A stretch of DNA of 64,000 nt from Odontocerum albicorne (GCA_949825065.1 OX463846.1:15348205-15412204); one strand, 5' to 3'; shown: positions 22,473 to 34,214, counted from the first letter of the stretch. Made by a program: numbers and translations. Notes: a model not told the origin generated them from the sequence alone.

Positions 22473-22701
22473 TTCATTTATTGACCTATGTATCATATGT
22501 CTTTCCATATGGACGCAACTTATTTATTGAAGCATCTGAAAACAATTGTCTTCTAAGATTCACGAGTTCTATAAAAAAACAAGTGAATGATTCCAAATCA
22601 TGAAGAAAGACATTGTCTCCTCAATTGAATACGATCTATTTTAACCCTCATTTAAATTTCTCTATTTTCTACTGTAAAGAGAAAAGAATATGTACTCGTA
22701 T

Positions 22702-22796
22702 GTGGGGTCAAATAGTAATGTCAAATAGTAATGTCAAATAGTAATGTCAAATAGTAATATCAAATAGTAATGTCAAATATTACTATTTGACCCCAC
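22702..22796. repeat. 13-bp tandem array capped by perfect inverted repeats
   Basis: Unit GTCAAATAGTAAT is repeated about five times. The left edge GTGGGGTCAAATAGTAAT (22702-22719) and the right edge (22779-22796) are exact reverse complements, so the last unit is inverted. Single strands could fold into a hairpin with a repeat loop. Confidence 0.9.
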
Positions 22797-22807
22797 GTAA
22801 TGTGACG

Positions 22808-22963
22808 TTCTTGGCCGTATGGTAACGCACTGGACTACTGTGCGGATGGTCATCGGTTCGAACCCCGTGCTGTACTACTGTCCACAAATTACACAGGCAT
22901 TTTTTCCGCCTAGTATTTGGAATATGGATTCGGTCATATCGTTTCTTAAAAAAAAAAAAAAAA
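22808..22963 (+). mobile_element. SINE-A with 16-base poly-A
   Basis: The tRNA-like head has an A-box-like TATGGTAACGCACTGG and a B-box GGTTCGAACCC. A body with AGGCATTTTTTCCGCCTAGT and GGATTCGGTCATAT follows, ending in a 16-base A-run (22948-22963). The head-body-tail plan is that of a tRNA-derived SINE transcribed by RNA polymerase III. The clean A-tail suggests this is one of the younger copies. Confidence 0.85.
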
Positions 22964-23439
22964 CAATAATGGTGGATGTGAAACGAAAATGAAAAGAACA
23001 AGCATCATCACAATGTCAACTATGGATAAGCTGAAGAATATACTCGTATGGAGACACATAAACATTACTTAGTCTTCCATTGTAAAACTTGCAAAAACAT
23101 AGATTTTTCTCAATCTTTCTGTATGGTATTGACTCATGGACTTACATAGACTTACATAAAAGAAATATAATTAAACAGATGTCTTTTGATGGCGACATAC
23201 ACATATGTTGCGTGTATCTTGGATAGAAATTGTGAAAGAACTATTATACAAATCTATAGCGTTTGTCTTCAATTAACTACGAATCCTCTGATACTCTGGC
23301 AATATAATCATATGGTAAGATACAATGGAGAGACTGGTGATCCAATGGTAAGTATAAGAGTCCCAATCACGTGGCAGATCACCAACGCGATAGATAGCCT
23401 GGTAAGAAATGCAACAACTCACTCCGAGTGTGTAGTAGA
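22964..23439. other. No gene recognised
   Basis: A 91-residue open frame (23186-23461) has no recognisable motif. A GACTTACATA doublet occurs at 23141-23158. Confidence 0.35.
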
Positions 23440-23610
23440 AATTCGAAACAAAAGAAAATAAGGATGAAAGGATATTTTAAGTAATGTAATCCTTTTTCAA
23501 TTATCCCTTAAACAGCTGGTGCACATCTGATAACTCTTGGAAGTTCGGTCCACAGTCACACCAAGGGAACCGCAAATTGTGATGTTTAAAATGAGTTGTG
23601 GTATGTTAGT
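23440..23610 (-). mobile_element. LINE-D fragment
   Basis: On the minus strand: TGTGGACCGAACTTCCAAGA, then GTTATCAGATGTGCACC and ATATCCTTTCATCCTTAT, the same order as 18350-18470. It includes the last ORF2 codons and the start of the 3' UTR. Confidence 0.65.
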
Positions 23611-23944
23611 ATGCAAATTGGTCTCTCATTGCCTGGTCAAATAGAACGTGCGTGGGCTGTTAGAAAGTGGATGGTGCGGTCCGTTAACTCGCAAGATCGA
23701 GTTAAATCATCGCGACTGCTCCGTAAAGAGTAAAACGAACAAGAAGAATAACAATTAATATATAACTATATTTAATAATACCTGATTCTTTCCCTGTTAT
23801 TAATTACAGTTTTGAGCCCCAAAAAACCATATGGAAATTGCTGCAAATGGTTGCAACCTGATTTGTATCATATATTTGAATACAATAATTATGAGATCAC
23901 GGAATTTAAAAAAATGAATTTACGCCATCCGATAAAAAATGCAC

Positions 23945-24140
23945 TAAAAAAAATACTTGATGAAAGTATGGGTGGATCAAGTGAATATTTTGAAAAAAGA
24001 AACATAAAAAGTAAGAGAAATTGAAAGAACTGTATGAAAAGACGTATGAATGTGGAAGAAGCGAAATATGTGTGTCGCGATGTAAAAGTCTGGTGGTTTG
24101 TCTTTTTTGCCTGGCCCGACAGAGAAAGTGCGAAAGTGTA
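23945..24140 (+). mobile_element. LINE-R fragment
   Basis: GGGTGGATCAAGTGAATATT, AGAGAAATTGAAAGAACTGT, CGTATGAATGTGGAAGAAGC and GTGTGTCGCGATGTAAAAGT correspond to the W-x-DQ, REI, CMDVEEA and VCRDxKVW blocks. It ends near GCCCGACAGAGAAAGTGCG. Confidence 0.6.
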
Positions 24141-24245
24141 AATGTTAGAAAAAATCTTAAAAATATTGCATTACGTGGAGAAAATTGAAGATTCAATGAA
24201 TATTGCCTTAAGGGCTCTGACACTCCCTCATATCAATATGATTTA

Positions 24246-24524
24246 TTATGTTTGAACAATATTTCGCCAATTCAGCCCTGATTGATCGATATAAAATATA
24301 TATTCTGGTAAATTTCTTGTACGTAAACTTTGATTAAATGTATAAACTTGAAAACCTTTCAGCGTAGGTTGGTTAAAAAGACTATCAAACTCGTATGATA
24401 TTTTTATTTCGCATAAACTATAAAGCTGGTAAACATCGCAAACGGGGAATTTACAGCTCAGCCCATCCACGGAATATTTATGGCTGAGCCACCTCGCGGC
24501 AGATGCGAGAAATATTAGGTACAT
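24246..24524 (-). other. Unrecognised 92-residue open frame
   Basis: Reads SAARWLSHKYSVDG and later CKFPVCDVYQLYSLCEIK. I recognise no family. The stretch is somewhat less AT-rich than its surroundings. It could be an undescribed transposon piece or chance. Confidence 0.15.
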
Positions 24525-24741
24525 GGTGGGTGTAGTGTTGACTGGAAAACATCGTACAAATCAAATGAAACGCCACCACGGCTGGTGAATTTTAAATGAG
24601 GGGAGTTTCATATGGAATTGAACCTGAAGAGAAATATTATCAATTGTTTTTACTTCAACTAGGAAAAAAATAAAGAAATACTCGTATATTGATGCCATGG
24701 GGAATTTTGCGATAAAGTTATTTACCACGTCAGAAACATCT

Positions 24742-24795
24742 TATAATAATAATAAAATGACAATTCAAAAGCGCCGTTTAGAAAACAGACTGAAA
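24742..24795 (-). mobile_element. LINE-A 3'-end fragment
   Basis: ATAATAATAATAAAATGACA then GCGCCGTTTAGAAAAC is the minus-strand LINE-A end. Short and truncated. Confidence 0.55.
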
Positions 24796-26184
24796 ATTTT
24801 TTGGTTGATTTGATATGTCGAGTAAACATTTCCAATAATTTATGAGCAAAAATATCCAAACAGTAAAATGTGTATTTCATATTGTAATAAAACCAAATGT
24901 ATTTCGTACAATCTCATAAAATGCGCTATGCCATTCGTTACATATTCTAAGATATTTCAAAACATAAAGAATGGGGGTTAGCCCCTTTTACATTATATAT
25001 GTAATGTCCAGACGACATGTGTAAGACTTACTTATTACTTTCTATGCAAAATATTCTCCAGAAGATGCAGCTTAATGATCGGAACTTGAAGGCACAAAGG
25101 AATGATTATTAAAAATGGTCAGTCTTCAGAGAACCAGATACATTGTTGATTTCTTAATATAATTCAATCACTAGTCTCTTATATCTATTAAATAATATAA
25201 ATTCAATAGTACTCCAGTGATAGTAAAACATAATTAATAAAGTTCTGCACCGTTAGCGTTATAATTCACTAACAGGATTCTTATATTTTATCGTAACATA
25301 TCAAAGATTTGAAGATTTCTATGATCAGTATTTCAACATTCAAAAGGTAGTCTATTTTATTCAATACAGCTGTTCAATCTATCAAGATCATTCAGCATGT
25401 GTATTCAATTTGCTTTTACAAGACTTATTACAAAAAAATATTTCATTAAGACAATTTTCCTACACAACGCTTCCCACAGGGCTTTTCCCAAACAAAAAAT
25501 TATGTCACATATAATATGATTATACTAAGCTTTCGTTATATACTCGTACAGCACAAACTAACCAACCACAATGATTTAAGAATAATATACGCAGTATCAA
25601 ATAATGTATTACTTTAAATATTATACCTTGAGCTTCTCCCTTCTTGCAGCACAATTACATTTTCAAAGTTCTTTTCATACTTATGTACAACATAAAAATA
25701 ATGTATTTTAGATATGCCAAAAATTCGTGTTAATTAAATTTTCCATTACTCATAAAATACGTTCAATTCTTTTACTAATGAAATAAGAGAGAAAAAGTAT
25801 CATCTTGATACAAAGCATATTAATGTGAGAGTGGATGGTAAATCTTGTATAGTTTTTATTACCATCTTAACGGTGGGAAAATAAGCCGATGATGTGAAAA
25901 TATTTTTTGTAAGGCTCTTCAGCAAGAAGTCAGCGTTATTTCGACGTTAAGAGCCTTTTTGAAGCAAAAACAATTCAATAATGAAGGCGTAAGAAGTGCT
26001 TCAAAGAAATTAAGCATTAAGATATATAATATATTACTAGAACATTAATTAGTATGTCTGTAAAAATGTTTTTTTTAGCCTTGGAAAAATGTAACTATTC
26101 CGCTTTCAAATTTATTTTACAAAAACATACATATTTTTTTCCTTTTTGTTATTTTGTGTGTTTTATTAAAATATTTATACACAC
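24796..26184. other. No gene recognised
   Basis: AT-rich, about 1.4 kb with no repeat copy or motif that I can identify. Confidence 0.45.
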
Positions 26185-26545
26185 CCACCATCATGCTAGT
26201 TCCCTGTCAGAATAGGCAAAGAGAACAGAGTGCCTTCATTTCCTATCTCGACACACATTCTTAGTCTCTTATACATCCATACACCTTACACAACGTCTAC
26301 GATTTCTCTGACTTTCTACGTTTCCTTCTATCAGAATATTATACGCTTGATCCAATATTTATTTTATTGGTCTTCAACATATACGCCTTCCACTCACATT
26401 TGCGCTATATGTCTGTTTTGTTAGTATATCTTCATTCATTCATCCCACATATCCTAACCATCTTAATGTACTCTTCTTCAACATACTTAAAACATCAGCC
26501 TTAAGTTCATAAACAATAGGTTTAATTTACATACTTTGAATTAAC
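26185..26545 (-). mobile_element. LINE-R fragment
   Basis: CATGCTAGTTCCCTGTCAGA, CTATCTCGACACACATTC, CTACGATTTCTCTGACTTTC, CGCCTTCCACTCACATTTGC, TCTTCATTCATTCATCCCAC and CTTAAGTTCATAAAC are in family order. It spans from the 3' end to the region before WFGHVERM. Confidence 0.7.
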
Positions 26546-27626
26546 TCAAAAAACGTTATGAGGGTTTTGAAGTTTATTTATTTAGTTTAAATAATAAGTA
26601 AAATCTAATTTTAAGTAATTAACTTACAAACAATATTTTTTCAATTTAACAATTCTTAAATCTATTCTTCGTGTTTAAAACACATATTTAAAAAAATAGG
26701 ATACTTTCGGCTTCAACAACCTTTTTTGATGTTTTGTTAAAGATTTTGAATCCTCTGTATAATGAGTTATATTGACTTTTTGCCATTTAGGTTCTTGGAA
26801 GTCGAAAATCATCGAGATTTCTCGTGAAATATAAACTTGGTGTTTTATTCTAAGAAATAATTTTTAATATCAAAGACATTCAATAGCTGAAAAAATCGAT
26901 AGCAAAATCATAAATCTAGCAGTAAATTTTTTCACTTATTCATAACTACGGAAGCCTTGAGTTAAGATAAATCTTTTATTGGAATTCCTAAGTTTTAGTT
27001 TTTGTTATATTCCTCAAATCCTTCGAATATTATACTGTGTGCCAGTCTAGTTTTCAGGAAATCTTTAGTTTTCTTAGAAATTAATGTGAATTATATTCTA
27101 AGATAAATGAAATATGAATATTTCAAGATTAAATATTAAATAAAAGATATAAAAATGTATAAAGAGTTCACAAAACTTAAAACTTTAGGATAAAAATCCT
27201 TATTCTTATTTTTTTTTGCTCACCCATCAATGAATAAATATAACAAGATTACTTGAAATATTATTAATTATAATTTATTCATCCGTCATTTTTACGTTTT
27301 TCATGAAACAATAAAAAATTATACATTAAATCAATTTAAAATATTAAAATTTAAGTAATATAATATATTCTAGTGTACTGGAGGGACGTGGAAAAGTGTT
27401 TAGTATTTCTCGGATAGATGTCGTAAAGACAAAATTTTCGTTGTTTACTTCATTCCAAACATGCATAATGTGTATTAAGAAAGGTAATAGTTTAGTGCAT
27501 TTTCAGCCATTGATTACCCAAATTGCTTCAGCGGTTTTTTGTGTCATTTAAAAGACGAAACAATTTTTTTTGTTACTTGATGTTTTTTTTACTATTGAAA
27601 TGGAAAAAAATGCAATATAATCCCAT
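26546..27626. other. No gene recognised
   Basis: Very AT-rich. Nothing identified. Confidence 0.45.
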
Positions 27627-27785
27627 AAAAGAGACGTGCAGTGTATGGCGACGGTGCAGTGAGCGATCGGATTTAAATAATTTCGTATTGGTGATACGAC
27701 CACTGATGATGACCAAATAAAGGCTTTTGAGAGTTAAGGAGATATTCAAATAAAAAATCCAGGAAGAGATCGCAGAAGAATTGAA
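27627..27785 (+). pseudogene. mariner-type transposase remnant
   Basis: TTDDDQIKAFES in one frame and IQEEIAEELKH in another match the DD-x-I-K-A-L and TTREIAEEL segments of the mariner second helix-turn-helix, with a stop and a frameshift between them. It is similar in layout to 12130-12290. A SINE-B starts immediately after it. Confidence 0.45.
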
Positions 27786-27789
27786 ACAT

Positions 27790-27971
27790 GGAAAAGGTCT
27801 GGCTTTTAGCCTGGAGTTGCGGGTTCGAGTCCCGTTGGTACTTATTGGTTTTAAAAAAGGGTTCTAGTTTGGTTTTCACTTAAGGCTTCCTACACCTTTC
27901 TGGTTGGCTGGAACAATTGGCCACTTGGCAATAAAACTACTAGATTGTACTGTATATAACAGAGTAATATA
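27790..27971 (+). mobile_element. SINE-B copy, head 5' end truncated
   Basis: CTGGAGTTGCGGGTTCGAGT, then CCCGTTGGTAC, is the T-arm side of the head. The body has TTTGGTTTTCACTTAAGGC, TTTCTGGTTGGCTGGAACAA, TTGGCAATAAAACTA and TGTACTGTATATAAC. It is inserted in or beside the mariner remnant. Confidence 0.75.
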
Positions 27972-28927
27972 TAATAATAAAATCATGGGAAACGCGCCAT
28001 TGCTTTGAAATGTTTTTATATGTAAAATGGGGGTTACGGTAGTTCTTTTATCTTAAAATTGTGACATGTTTCAAAAAAATATTTTTCGATAACCTGTTTC
28101 CTAAATGTACAATTTTCATTGATATGTTTATTCAATCGACACCCCGTTCAGTTTTAATAAAATCACATCCAGTTTCACCCCACACCTTCAAGGGGTAATT
28201 TAATAAAGTGAATGAAATTGACACCAGTCAAATTTGATTATTTCAAATGATTGCTCACCAAAACGATCAAAATGATACTTTAACCAGTTAAATTTTACTC
28301 TTGTATAAACATGAATAATTAAACAAAATTTCGAGCGTAGCAAAAACTCACAAATAAACTCACGTTTTGATTTATGTATCACAATGTTGAATCCTTCTCG
28401 CAAGTGGTTTGTTTATTCTGCGTAATGGTTGAGCTGAAATTCGATGGAATTTTTTATTGTTCCGTAGGAGCAACCCGGAGCTTTTTGCCCGATTTAGGAA
28501 TAAAGGGATGCTTGTTAATTGAATACATTGTGCTCACATCGCAACTTATAAACGCGGTGAAGTTTCTTAATGATGTTACGAATCTCGAAACTTCCGAAGA
28601 TCAATTGGAGGACTATTTTTAGGCAGAAATTGTAGTTACCAAAAATTGTTTAAGCTTTTATGTTAGAATTTCATTGGGATTACTCGACTAAGGGTGTTAA
28701 TTATTAGCATAAGTAACATTGTGTTGTTTTTTATTGAATCAAGCTTTTGCAAAATATTCTTTTACATTTGAAGGTTCGCAGGAGGGATGACTTGTAGCAA
28801 AGGTTTATTTGAACTCTTAAGTATGGTGTGTTTTTGTTGATTATACCATTTGTAGTACATTATGGGATTGACTTTTTGGTCTGTCTGGAATGATCAAGTA
28901 TGCGGAGTTTGATTAGCGTGATTAATA
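27972..28927. other. No gene recognised
   Basis: A possible sliver of the LINE-A end lies at 27969-28003 (ATAATAATAAAATCATG, CGCGCCATTG). An 82-residue open frame at 28374-28622 is unrecognised. Confidence 0.35.
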
Positions 28928-28987
28928 CATGTAATCGAGTCTCACTGTTTATCAAGTTATGTAATTGAGTCTCAATGTTTATCAAGG
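28928..28987. repeat. 30-bp tandem duplication
   Basis: Two units beginning ATGTAATYGAGTCTCA and ending TTTATCAAG. Confidence 0.85.
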
Positions 28988-30019
28988 TATTGAATTATTA
29001 ATCAACAGTCGGTAAAACGCCTCAACTTATTTTTACAAGTTTATATGTCCTTAGTAAGATACATTAGCGAAAGCCTAGTTTATTAAGGACACGATAAATG
29101 ATAGGCAACAAACACAGATTTATTTAAATTGAGTGTCCACTTTAAGTTACTCGCAGAAAAAGTCAGAGTTAATATCAGTACTTGAAATTTAAAGTCACAT
29201 ATTAAAATCCTTTGTGACTACCTTTCGTTTAAAATTTGATAAATTCACAGTTTTTTATTACCATTTGGAAGAAAAATAGAACAAAAGATTCCTCTTAAAA
29301 ACTTTTTATAAAACTGGATGTGTTCAATACTTAATTTAAAAGTTTAAAATTAAATAATTAAAAAAGAATCGTAAATTCTTTTCTTAAATTCAATTCAATA
29401 CCTTTAATTATAAAGTATCAAAAGCTATTTTAAAGATATATGATTGAATTTATAAAAAAATATACCGTTTAACGCGTCAAGAATTATATCTAATAGTACG
29501 CGTGTCTTAAGAAGATTTTCATTTCATAAAAGAACAGATACGCTAAATTTAATGAACTAAACTAAATAACAAGCAGAGCTCTCAGAATTTATTGCCATAT
29601 TATTTGAGTATATTTTTTATTTTTGTTGTCCCCATTGCCACCGTCTCTGATTTAATTTTAAGTGATATTCCCGTATTTTTTTCTACCACGTTTTCTATCT
29701 AGAACTAACTTTTTAATTTGATTCTTTCTTTAATTTATATTTAATTAAGAAATAACAAAGAATATTAACAGCTCGGAAAACGAAAAAAAGGAGAGTTGAA
29801 AAATACCATAAAGAAAAGTATGATAAATACGAATATAAGTGAGTTTTGTCAATGTATATAGATATATATTGGGCAAAAGTATTGAGCGGAAAATATTCGA
29901 GTACCTATCTGAATAGTAACAAAATATGTTAATATGATATACCACAATAGTATCCTAGTACCAACTTTGATGTGTGAGAGAAGAGAGTAAAATAAATCGA
30001 AGAAATGCTATATTAAACT
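28988..30019. other. No gene recognised
   Basis: AT-rich. No motif or repeat copy recognised. Confidence 0.45.
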
Positions 30020-30270
30020 TTTAATATCAAGTCAAGAATAAAACGCGTTTCTTTCCTGATTTTTCTTTCTTCTCCACCATCGCTTCATTTTTCTTTGATT
30101 GATGATATCTCATTTTTATTTTTACTATGTACATTGTTCATAAATTTTGCAAAAGCGAATCATCATTTGAATATTTTTGCGACCATATTTACTCTATTAA
30201 CTTTTGTCTAGTTGGTTAGAATGGATTGGTACCTGGGGAAATGCCCGCCTGATTGTTATGCAATAAAGTA
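30020..30270 (+). mobile_element. LINE-X 3' UTR fragment
   Basis: TTTCCTGATTTTTCTTT, CTCCACCATCGCTTC, TTCTTTGATTGATGATATCT match 3575-3650. It ends TTTTGTCTAGTTGGTTAGAA and ATGCAATAAAG, the LINE-X/SINE-B shared terminus. No coding part is left. Confidence 0.7.
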
Positions 30271-30339
30271 TTAAATACTAATGCGTATATTGAGAAAAGT
30301 ATATGGGGTATTAATATATGGCAAGATATGGAATGAAGG

Positions 30340-30580
30340 GCTCTGAGATGAATGTGAACTTAAATCTAATGTATTGAGTAGGATGAAGAAGTATACTTTG
30401 AAATTATTCGGCTCATAAAGAAAGAATAAATGGAAAAAGATTAACGAAATTATCGAAAGTATCTGTAAATGTTAGTGTAGGACGTAGTAGAAGAAAATAT
30501 GGTTGAATCAACTAAAAGTCAGAAAACCGTACGAGCTGTATGGATGTGGCGTCGACGAAAGATGGCTGATTTGTTTTTAC
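30340..30580 (+). mobile_element. LINE-R fragment
   Basis: GTAGGATGAAGAAGTATACT, TTGAAATTATTCGGC (LxxFG), GAAAGAATAAATGGAAAAAG, AAATGTTAGTGTAGGACG, ATGGTTGAATCAACT and TGTATGGATGTGGCG follow family order. Confidence 0.55.
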
Positions 30581-31212
30581 TGTAAACCCCAAAAGGAATA
30601 CGTGTATCACATGATGGTATGAATACGAGTATAAAATAAAATATGTGAGTTTCTTTCTGAATTAATCGAAAAAATATACTGTGTTCAAATATTCGTTATT
30701 TTATTGAAAATCTCATTTTTATTTTTCGGAAATTAAAACCGTTGAATATTTTGTCAACAAGTTGCTGCTGAATCGTTGTTGAGTTTCCAATTTGATTGTG
30801 GAAAATGTAGCGTGAAAGGAAGGCGCCCCGTTGAGTTGTTAATGATTTTGTAGAAACACATGAACAACTGTCATGGCAACACTCACCTAGACTGTGGAAT
30901 GGATAGAATGGAATAGCTTTTACGCACGCAGTTGAGGTTTCGTGTTTATTTTGTTTTGCTGACAGATTCAATGATTTTCTGACGTAGATATTCAGGAACA
31001 TTCTGATTTCGGAGTTCTAAGTTTTTGTTTATGAATAAGCACAATGTAATTGTGTCTATGGCAAGTGTTTCATACAGTGCTAAGCACATGAAAATAATTA
31101 GTTTCTTTATTTATTTATTCAAACGTTTACGTAACTCTACTCTACACAAGATGTTAAACGGTCTATATTAGCCGCCTCATTGGGCTCATTACCTGTCCTG
31201 AGACAGTTGACA
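30581..31212. other. No gene recognised
   Basis: A minus-strand open frame of 101 residues (30696-31001) contains SLGECCHDSCSCVSTKSL. I recognise no family and assign no function. Confidence 0.3.
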
Positions 31213-31214
31213 TA

Positions 31215-31595
31215 TCGTCGTCATACAAGAGAAAGTGACCAAGTGCATTTTTCGCGAAAACGTGATTAATGACTATCTGACACCTTACTTACATAATGGT
31301 AGCCTGGAAGAAATAACCCAGCAAGAATTTGGAAGAATAATAATAATATCTTGACTTGTTTAAAATGACTATCTGCATTGATGTTTATTTTTTTACAAGC
31401 AAAATTGTATGAAAATTTTCAAAAATATTATTTCTTTATTTTGAAAGCAATGAACATTTCTATACACCCAAAAAAATCACAAATGTGAATACGTTTATTT
31501 AACATTTATTTAAAACAAAATTTAAAAATGGTTAAATGGCTCTCCTGAACATTTTGCATTTTGTTAGTTGGTCACTTTCTCTTGTATGACGACGA
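31215..31595. mobile_element. MITE with perfect ~31-bp TIRs
   Basis: The left arm (from 31212) ATATCGTCGTCATACAAGAG plus AAAGTGACCAA is an exact reverse complement of 31568-31598. TA lies at both outer edges, compatible with a TA target duplication. The 381-bp body has no coding frame. Perfect arms point to a recent or still mobilised non-autonomous element, probably Tc1/mariner-like. The right arm makes chance open frames. Confidence 0.9.
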
Positions 31596-32163
31596 TATAT
31601 TCTCAAAATGTATAAAACCTGGTTGGGGTTTATAGAAACCCTGTTCCCGAAGGAACGTTTAGGGTAATAATTATGATAAATTATGCATTTCTTACTATAT
31701 CCACTCAGGCCATATACATTTGTAACACACGTCAATAATCGGCAATACAAGTTAAGTTAATTTTTCATTATCTAAGGCCCTCCCTATGGTTCTTTTTACC
31801 TAAATTAACTTTTTACTAAATTTAATTCATCAAACCTTTTCTACAGCACATAACATGTAGGTTTAATGCATATATATCATTGGTTTTAGCTCAAACACTA
31901 GAACTCCATATTAGAATAATTTAAGTAATTTATTTTGGAAAATCAACTAAAAAGTTACATAAAATCCCAACTACTGTTTAATTGAAAAGATGTTCTTTAA
32001 TATGAAATAATATTAACTTTCAGACAATATTATACAAAATGTTAGTTTTTTAACGATTTTTCATTCTTGTCGTATAATTTCAATTGAACTTTCAGATATG
32101 TTATAGTAACATCGCATTTCTTTTTTTTTCATTTTCACAAAATAAATTCGAAAATCTCATATA

Positions 32164-32991
32164 CGAGGCATATCCAGAAAGTGAGTGTACTGAATTTTTG
32201 TAGGCTACAATTTATTTTATTTAAACAAAAAAATTACGTGGTTACCTTAGTATATATGTAAGCTATTTTTCGACATAGTCGCCATTCCTCTCTATGCAGG
32301 TGGTGAAGCGGGGTATCAACTTTTTGATGCCTTCCTCGAAGTAGTTTCCCGCCAACCCCTCCGTCCACTTCTCCACCTCCTCCTTTACCTCCTCGTCGGT
32401 TGAAAACCTTTTTCCACCCATGTGCAGCTTCAGGGAGGTAAAGAGATAGTAATCTGAAGGTGCTAGGTCAGGACGGTTCAGGACATCCCATTTAAACGAG
32501 GCGAGCAGTTCCTTCGTGGCGTTGTCGTGCAGCAGGCAGACTCCCTTTGTCAGCATGCCTCTCCTCTTGTTCTGAATCGCCCTCCGCAATTTTTTTAGGG
32601 TCTCACAGTATCTTGCAGAGTTGATGGTCTCTCCTTGAGGCATATATTCAATTAAAATTATGCCTTGACAGTCCCAAAACACGGATGCCATGATTTTCTT
32701 GGCTGAAATTGTGGTTTTGAACTTTTTGGCGCAGGGGGAAGAGGTGTGACGTGACCGTTTTTAAACTCGCGACACCAGTTGTACACACTCGTACAATTCA
32801 TAGCTTTATCACCATATGCAGTTTTCACCTCATTATAAACCTCAACCGGAGGTTTTCCCTTCCAAACGAGATAACGGATGACGCCGCGTATTTTGCACTT
32901 GGCGGGAGATTGGATTGACATTTTTCACGAAACGTGTTGTCGCGTCAACACTTCTCAACGTACTGACACTTCGCAACGTACTGGATACGCA
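32164..32991 (-). mobile_element. Internally deleted mariner element, 828 bp
   Basis: Left end CGAGGCATATCCAGAAAGTG; the right end CTGGATACGCA (32981-32991) is the degraded inverted partner (CTGGATATGCCTCG expected). TA occurs at each boundary, and the interruption coincides with a TA in the uninterrupted copy 2 of the surrounding repeat (ACGCATATATT at 33270). Full mariners are about 1.3 kb, so some 450-500 bases are missing. The transposase relic is described separately. Confidence 0.85.
32263..32921 (-). pseudogene. mariner (DD34D) transposase, deleted and frameshifted
   Basis: The N-terminal part starts at M in 32921: CKIRGVIRYLVWKGKPPVEV then CTSVYNWCREFKNGHV, the first mariner helix-turn-helix. 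After GHVT the frame jumps by deletion to a segment near 32745 that corresponds to PxxKKFKTTISAKKIMASVF in the shifted frame. The C-terminal frame (from 32691) reads MASVFWDCQGIILIEYM, GETINSARYCETL, LLHDNATKEL and PDLAPSDYYLF, and ends with ERNGDYVEK. In mariners the catalytic triad is D (in TGDE), D (in LHDN) and D (in APSD), with 34 residues between the last two. Here the first D is lost with the deletion, and only 23 residues separate the second and third, so small deletions also hit the active site. It cannot be active. Confidence 0.9.
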
Positions 32992-33320
32992 TAGTATTTT
33001 ACAATGCCGATTCTTCCTTTTCACACTTTGTGGAAATTCGTATTAGAATAATTGAAAAGATATTTGTTTCTGAAAAGCAGCAAAAAAGCTATAACAAAAT
33101 ATCATTCCTGTTTAAATGAAAACAGGCGCTTCAATTTGAAAATAATATCAACTTTTAGAAAATATTATTCTTAACATAATTTTTTCAATCCTTTTTTATC
33201 TTTGAATTTTCACATACGATAATATCGTAAAGCGTTTTTTTTTTCATTTTCATAAAATAAATTCGACAAACGCATATATTTAACAATGTCGATTCTTTGT
33301 ATCACAAATTAGTGTCAAAA

Positions 33321-33968
33321 CAATTACGATTTTATCACTTAATTCAAGTCAATCAATAACAGTTAACGCCTTAATTAATCAGAACTTCGATAAATCAATC
33401 GTTTACAATTTGATTCACAATCAACAAAAGATCCAAAGTTAATAAAACGGGCTTCAATTTTGTAATACCCACAATATGATTTAACAAAATGGTTTACAGC
33501 GAGCGAAGCAACTTGAAACAAATTGTATATGTAAGCGTATGAGGGGTGTGCTTACCACAACATAATATGAACATATTTATGCATAAGATATCCATACCAC
33601 AGAACAAGTGTTTTAAGTTTCTTAGAAATATCCAAATAGCGACTCGAGAACAAAACCCAATATGTAAAAATGTGTAGTTATAATAATAGTTATCATAATG
33701 TTTTACTCATCCGTGACACTTAATTTAAAAAATGCAATAACTCAAAAAATAATTGTAAGATTTTTTTAATATAGCAATTTTTGCCAGGAAGACGGGTCAT
33801 GTGATGTTATAATGTATTATCATATATACAAATATTAAGTTCACTTCAAACGAATTCCCAAAAAAAATATTCTCTAAATACTTTCTCCGTAATTATAGGG
33901 AAATGATACTACATTTACATATTCGTTGTATACTGACCAGGGCTATTCTAATCGACAAAACAGCTGTT
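33321..33968. other. No gene recognised
   Basis: AT-rich. Nothing identified. Confidence 0.45.
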
Positions 33969-34087
33969 TAAGAGGTCTTAAGTGGAAATCAGATGGGAAT
34001 TATTTTTATAATACACAAGGCTTCAACGGGATTCTAACTAGTAACCTCCGACCTCGAAACTTACCAACTAGGCTCCAGAGATCGTTG
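33969..34087 (-). mobile_element. SINE-B copy, decayed
   Basis: AGAGGTCTTAAGTGGAAATC (body), CGGGATTCTAACTAGTAAC, CTCCGACCTCGAAACTTACC, AACTAGGCTCC (head, minus strand). The B-box is mutated. Confidence 0.65.
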
Positions 34088-34214
34088 ATCCTCGTTGTTA
34101 TTACACTAATTTATCAACGGTCTCGGCTTTTACATTTTGGAACTCCATACTAGAATATTTCATAATAAATTATTTTGCTTTGTAAAGGAACACACTTAAA
34201 AAATATTGAGTCAA

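Larger units (their letters stand above)
31909..33320. repeat. Diverged ~300-bp tandem duplication interrupted by mariner
   Basis: Copy 1 spans 31909-32163 and resumes at 32992-33038; copy 2 spans 33039-33320. Shared blocks in order: TATTAGAATAATT, AAATAATATYAACTTT, TTTTTTTTTCATTTTCA, AAATAAATTCG, CGCATA and ACAATGYCGATTCTT. Copy 2 shows the uninterrupted site. Confidence 0.75.

Noticed and set aside
30696..31001. Possible small cysteine-containing host protein on the minus strand
   Set aside because: No signal peptide, no recognisable family, no splice context; kept only as an unrecognised frame.
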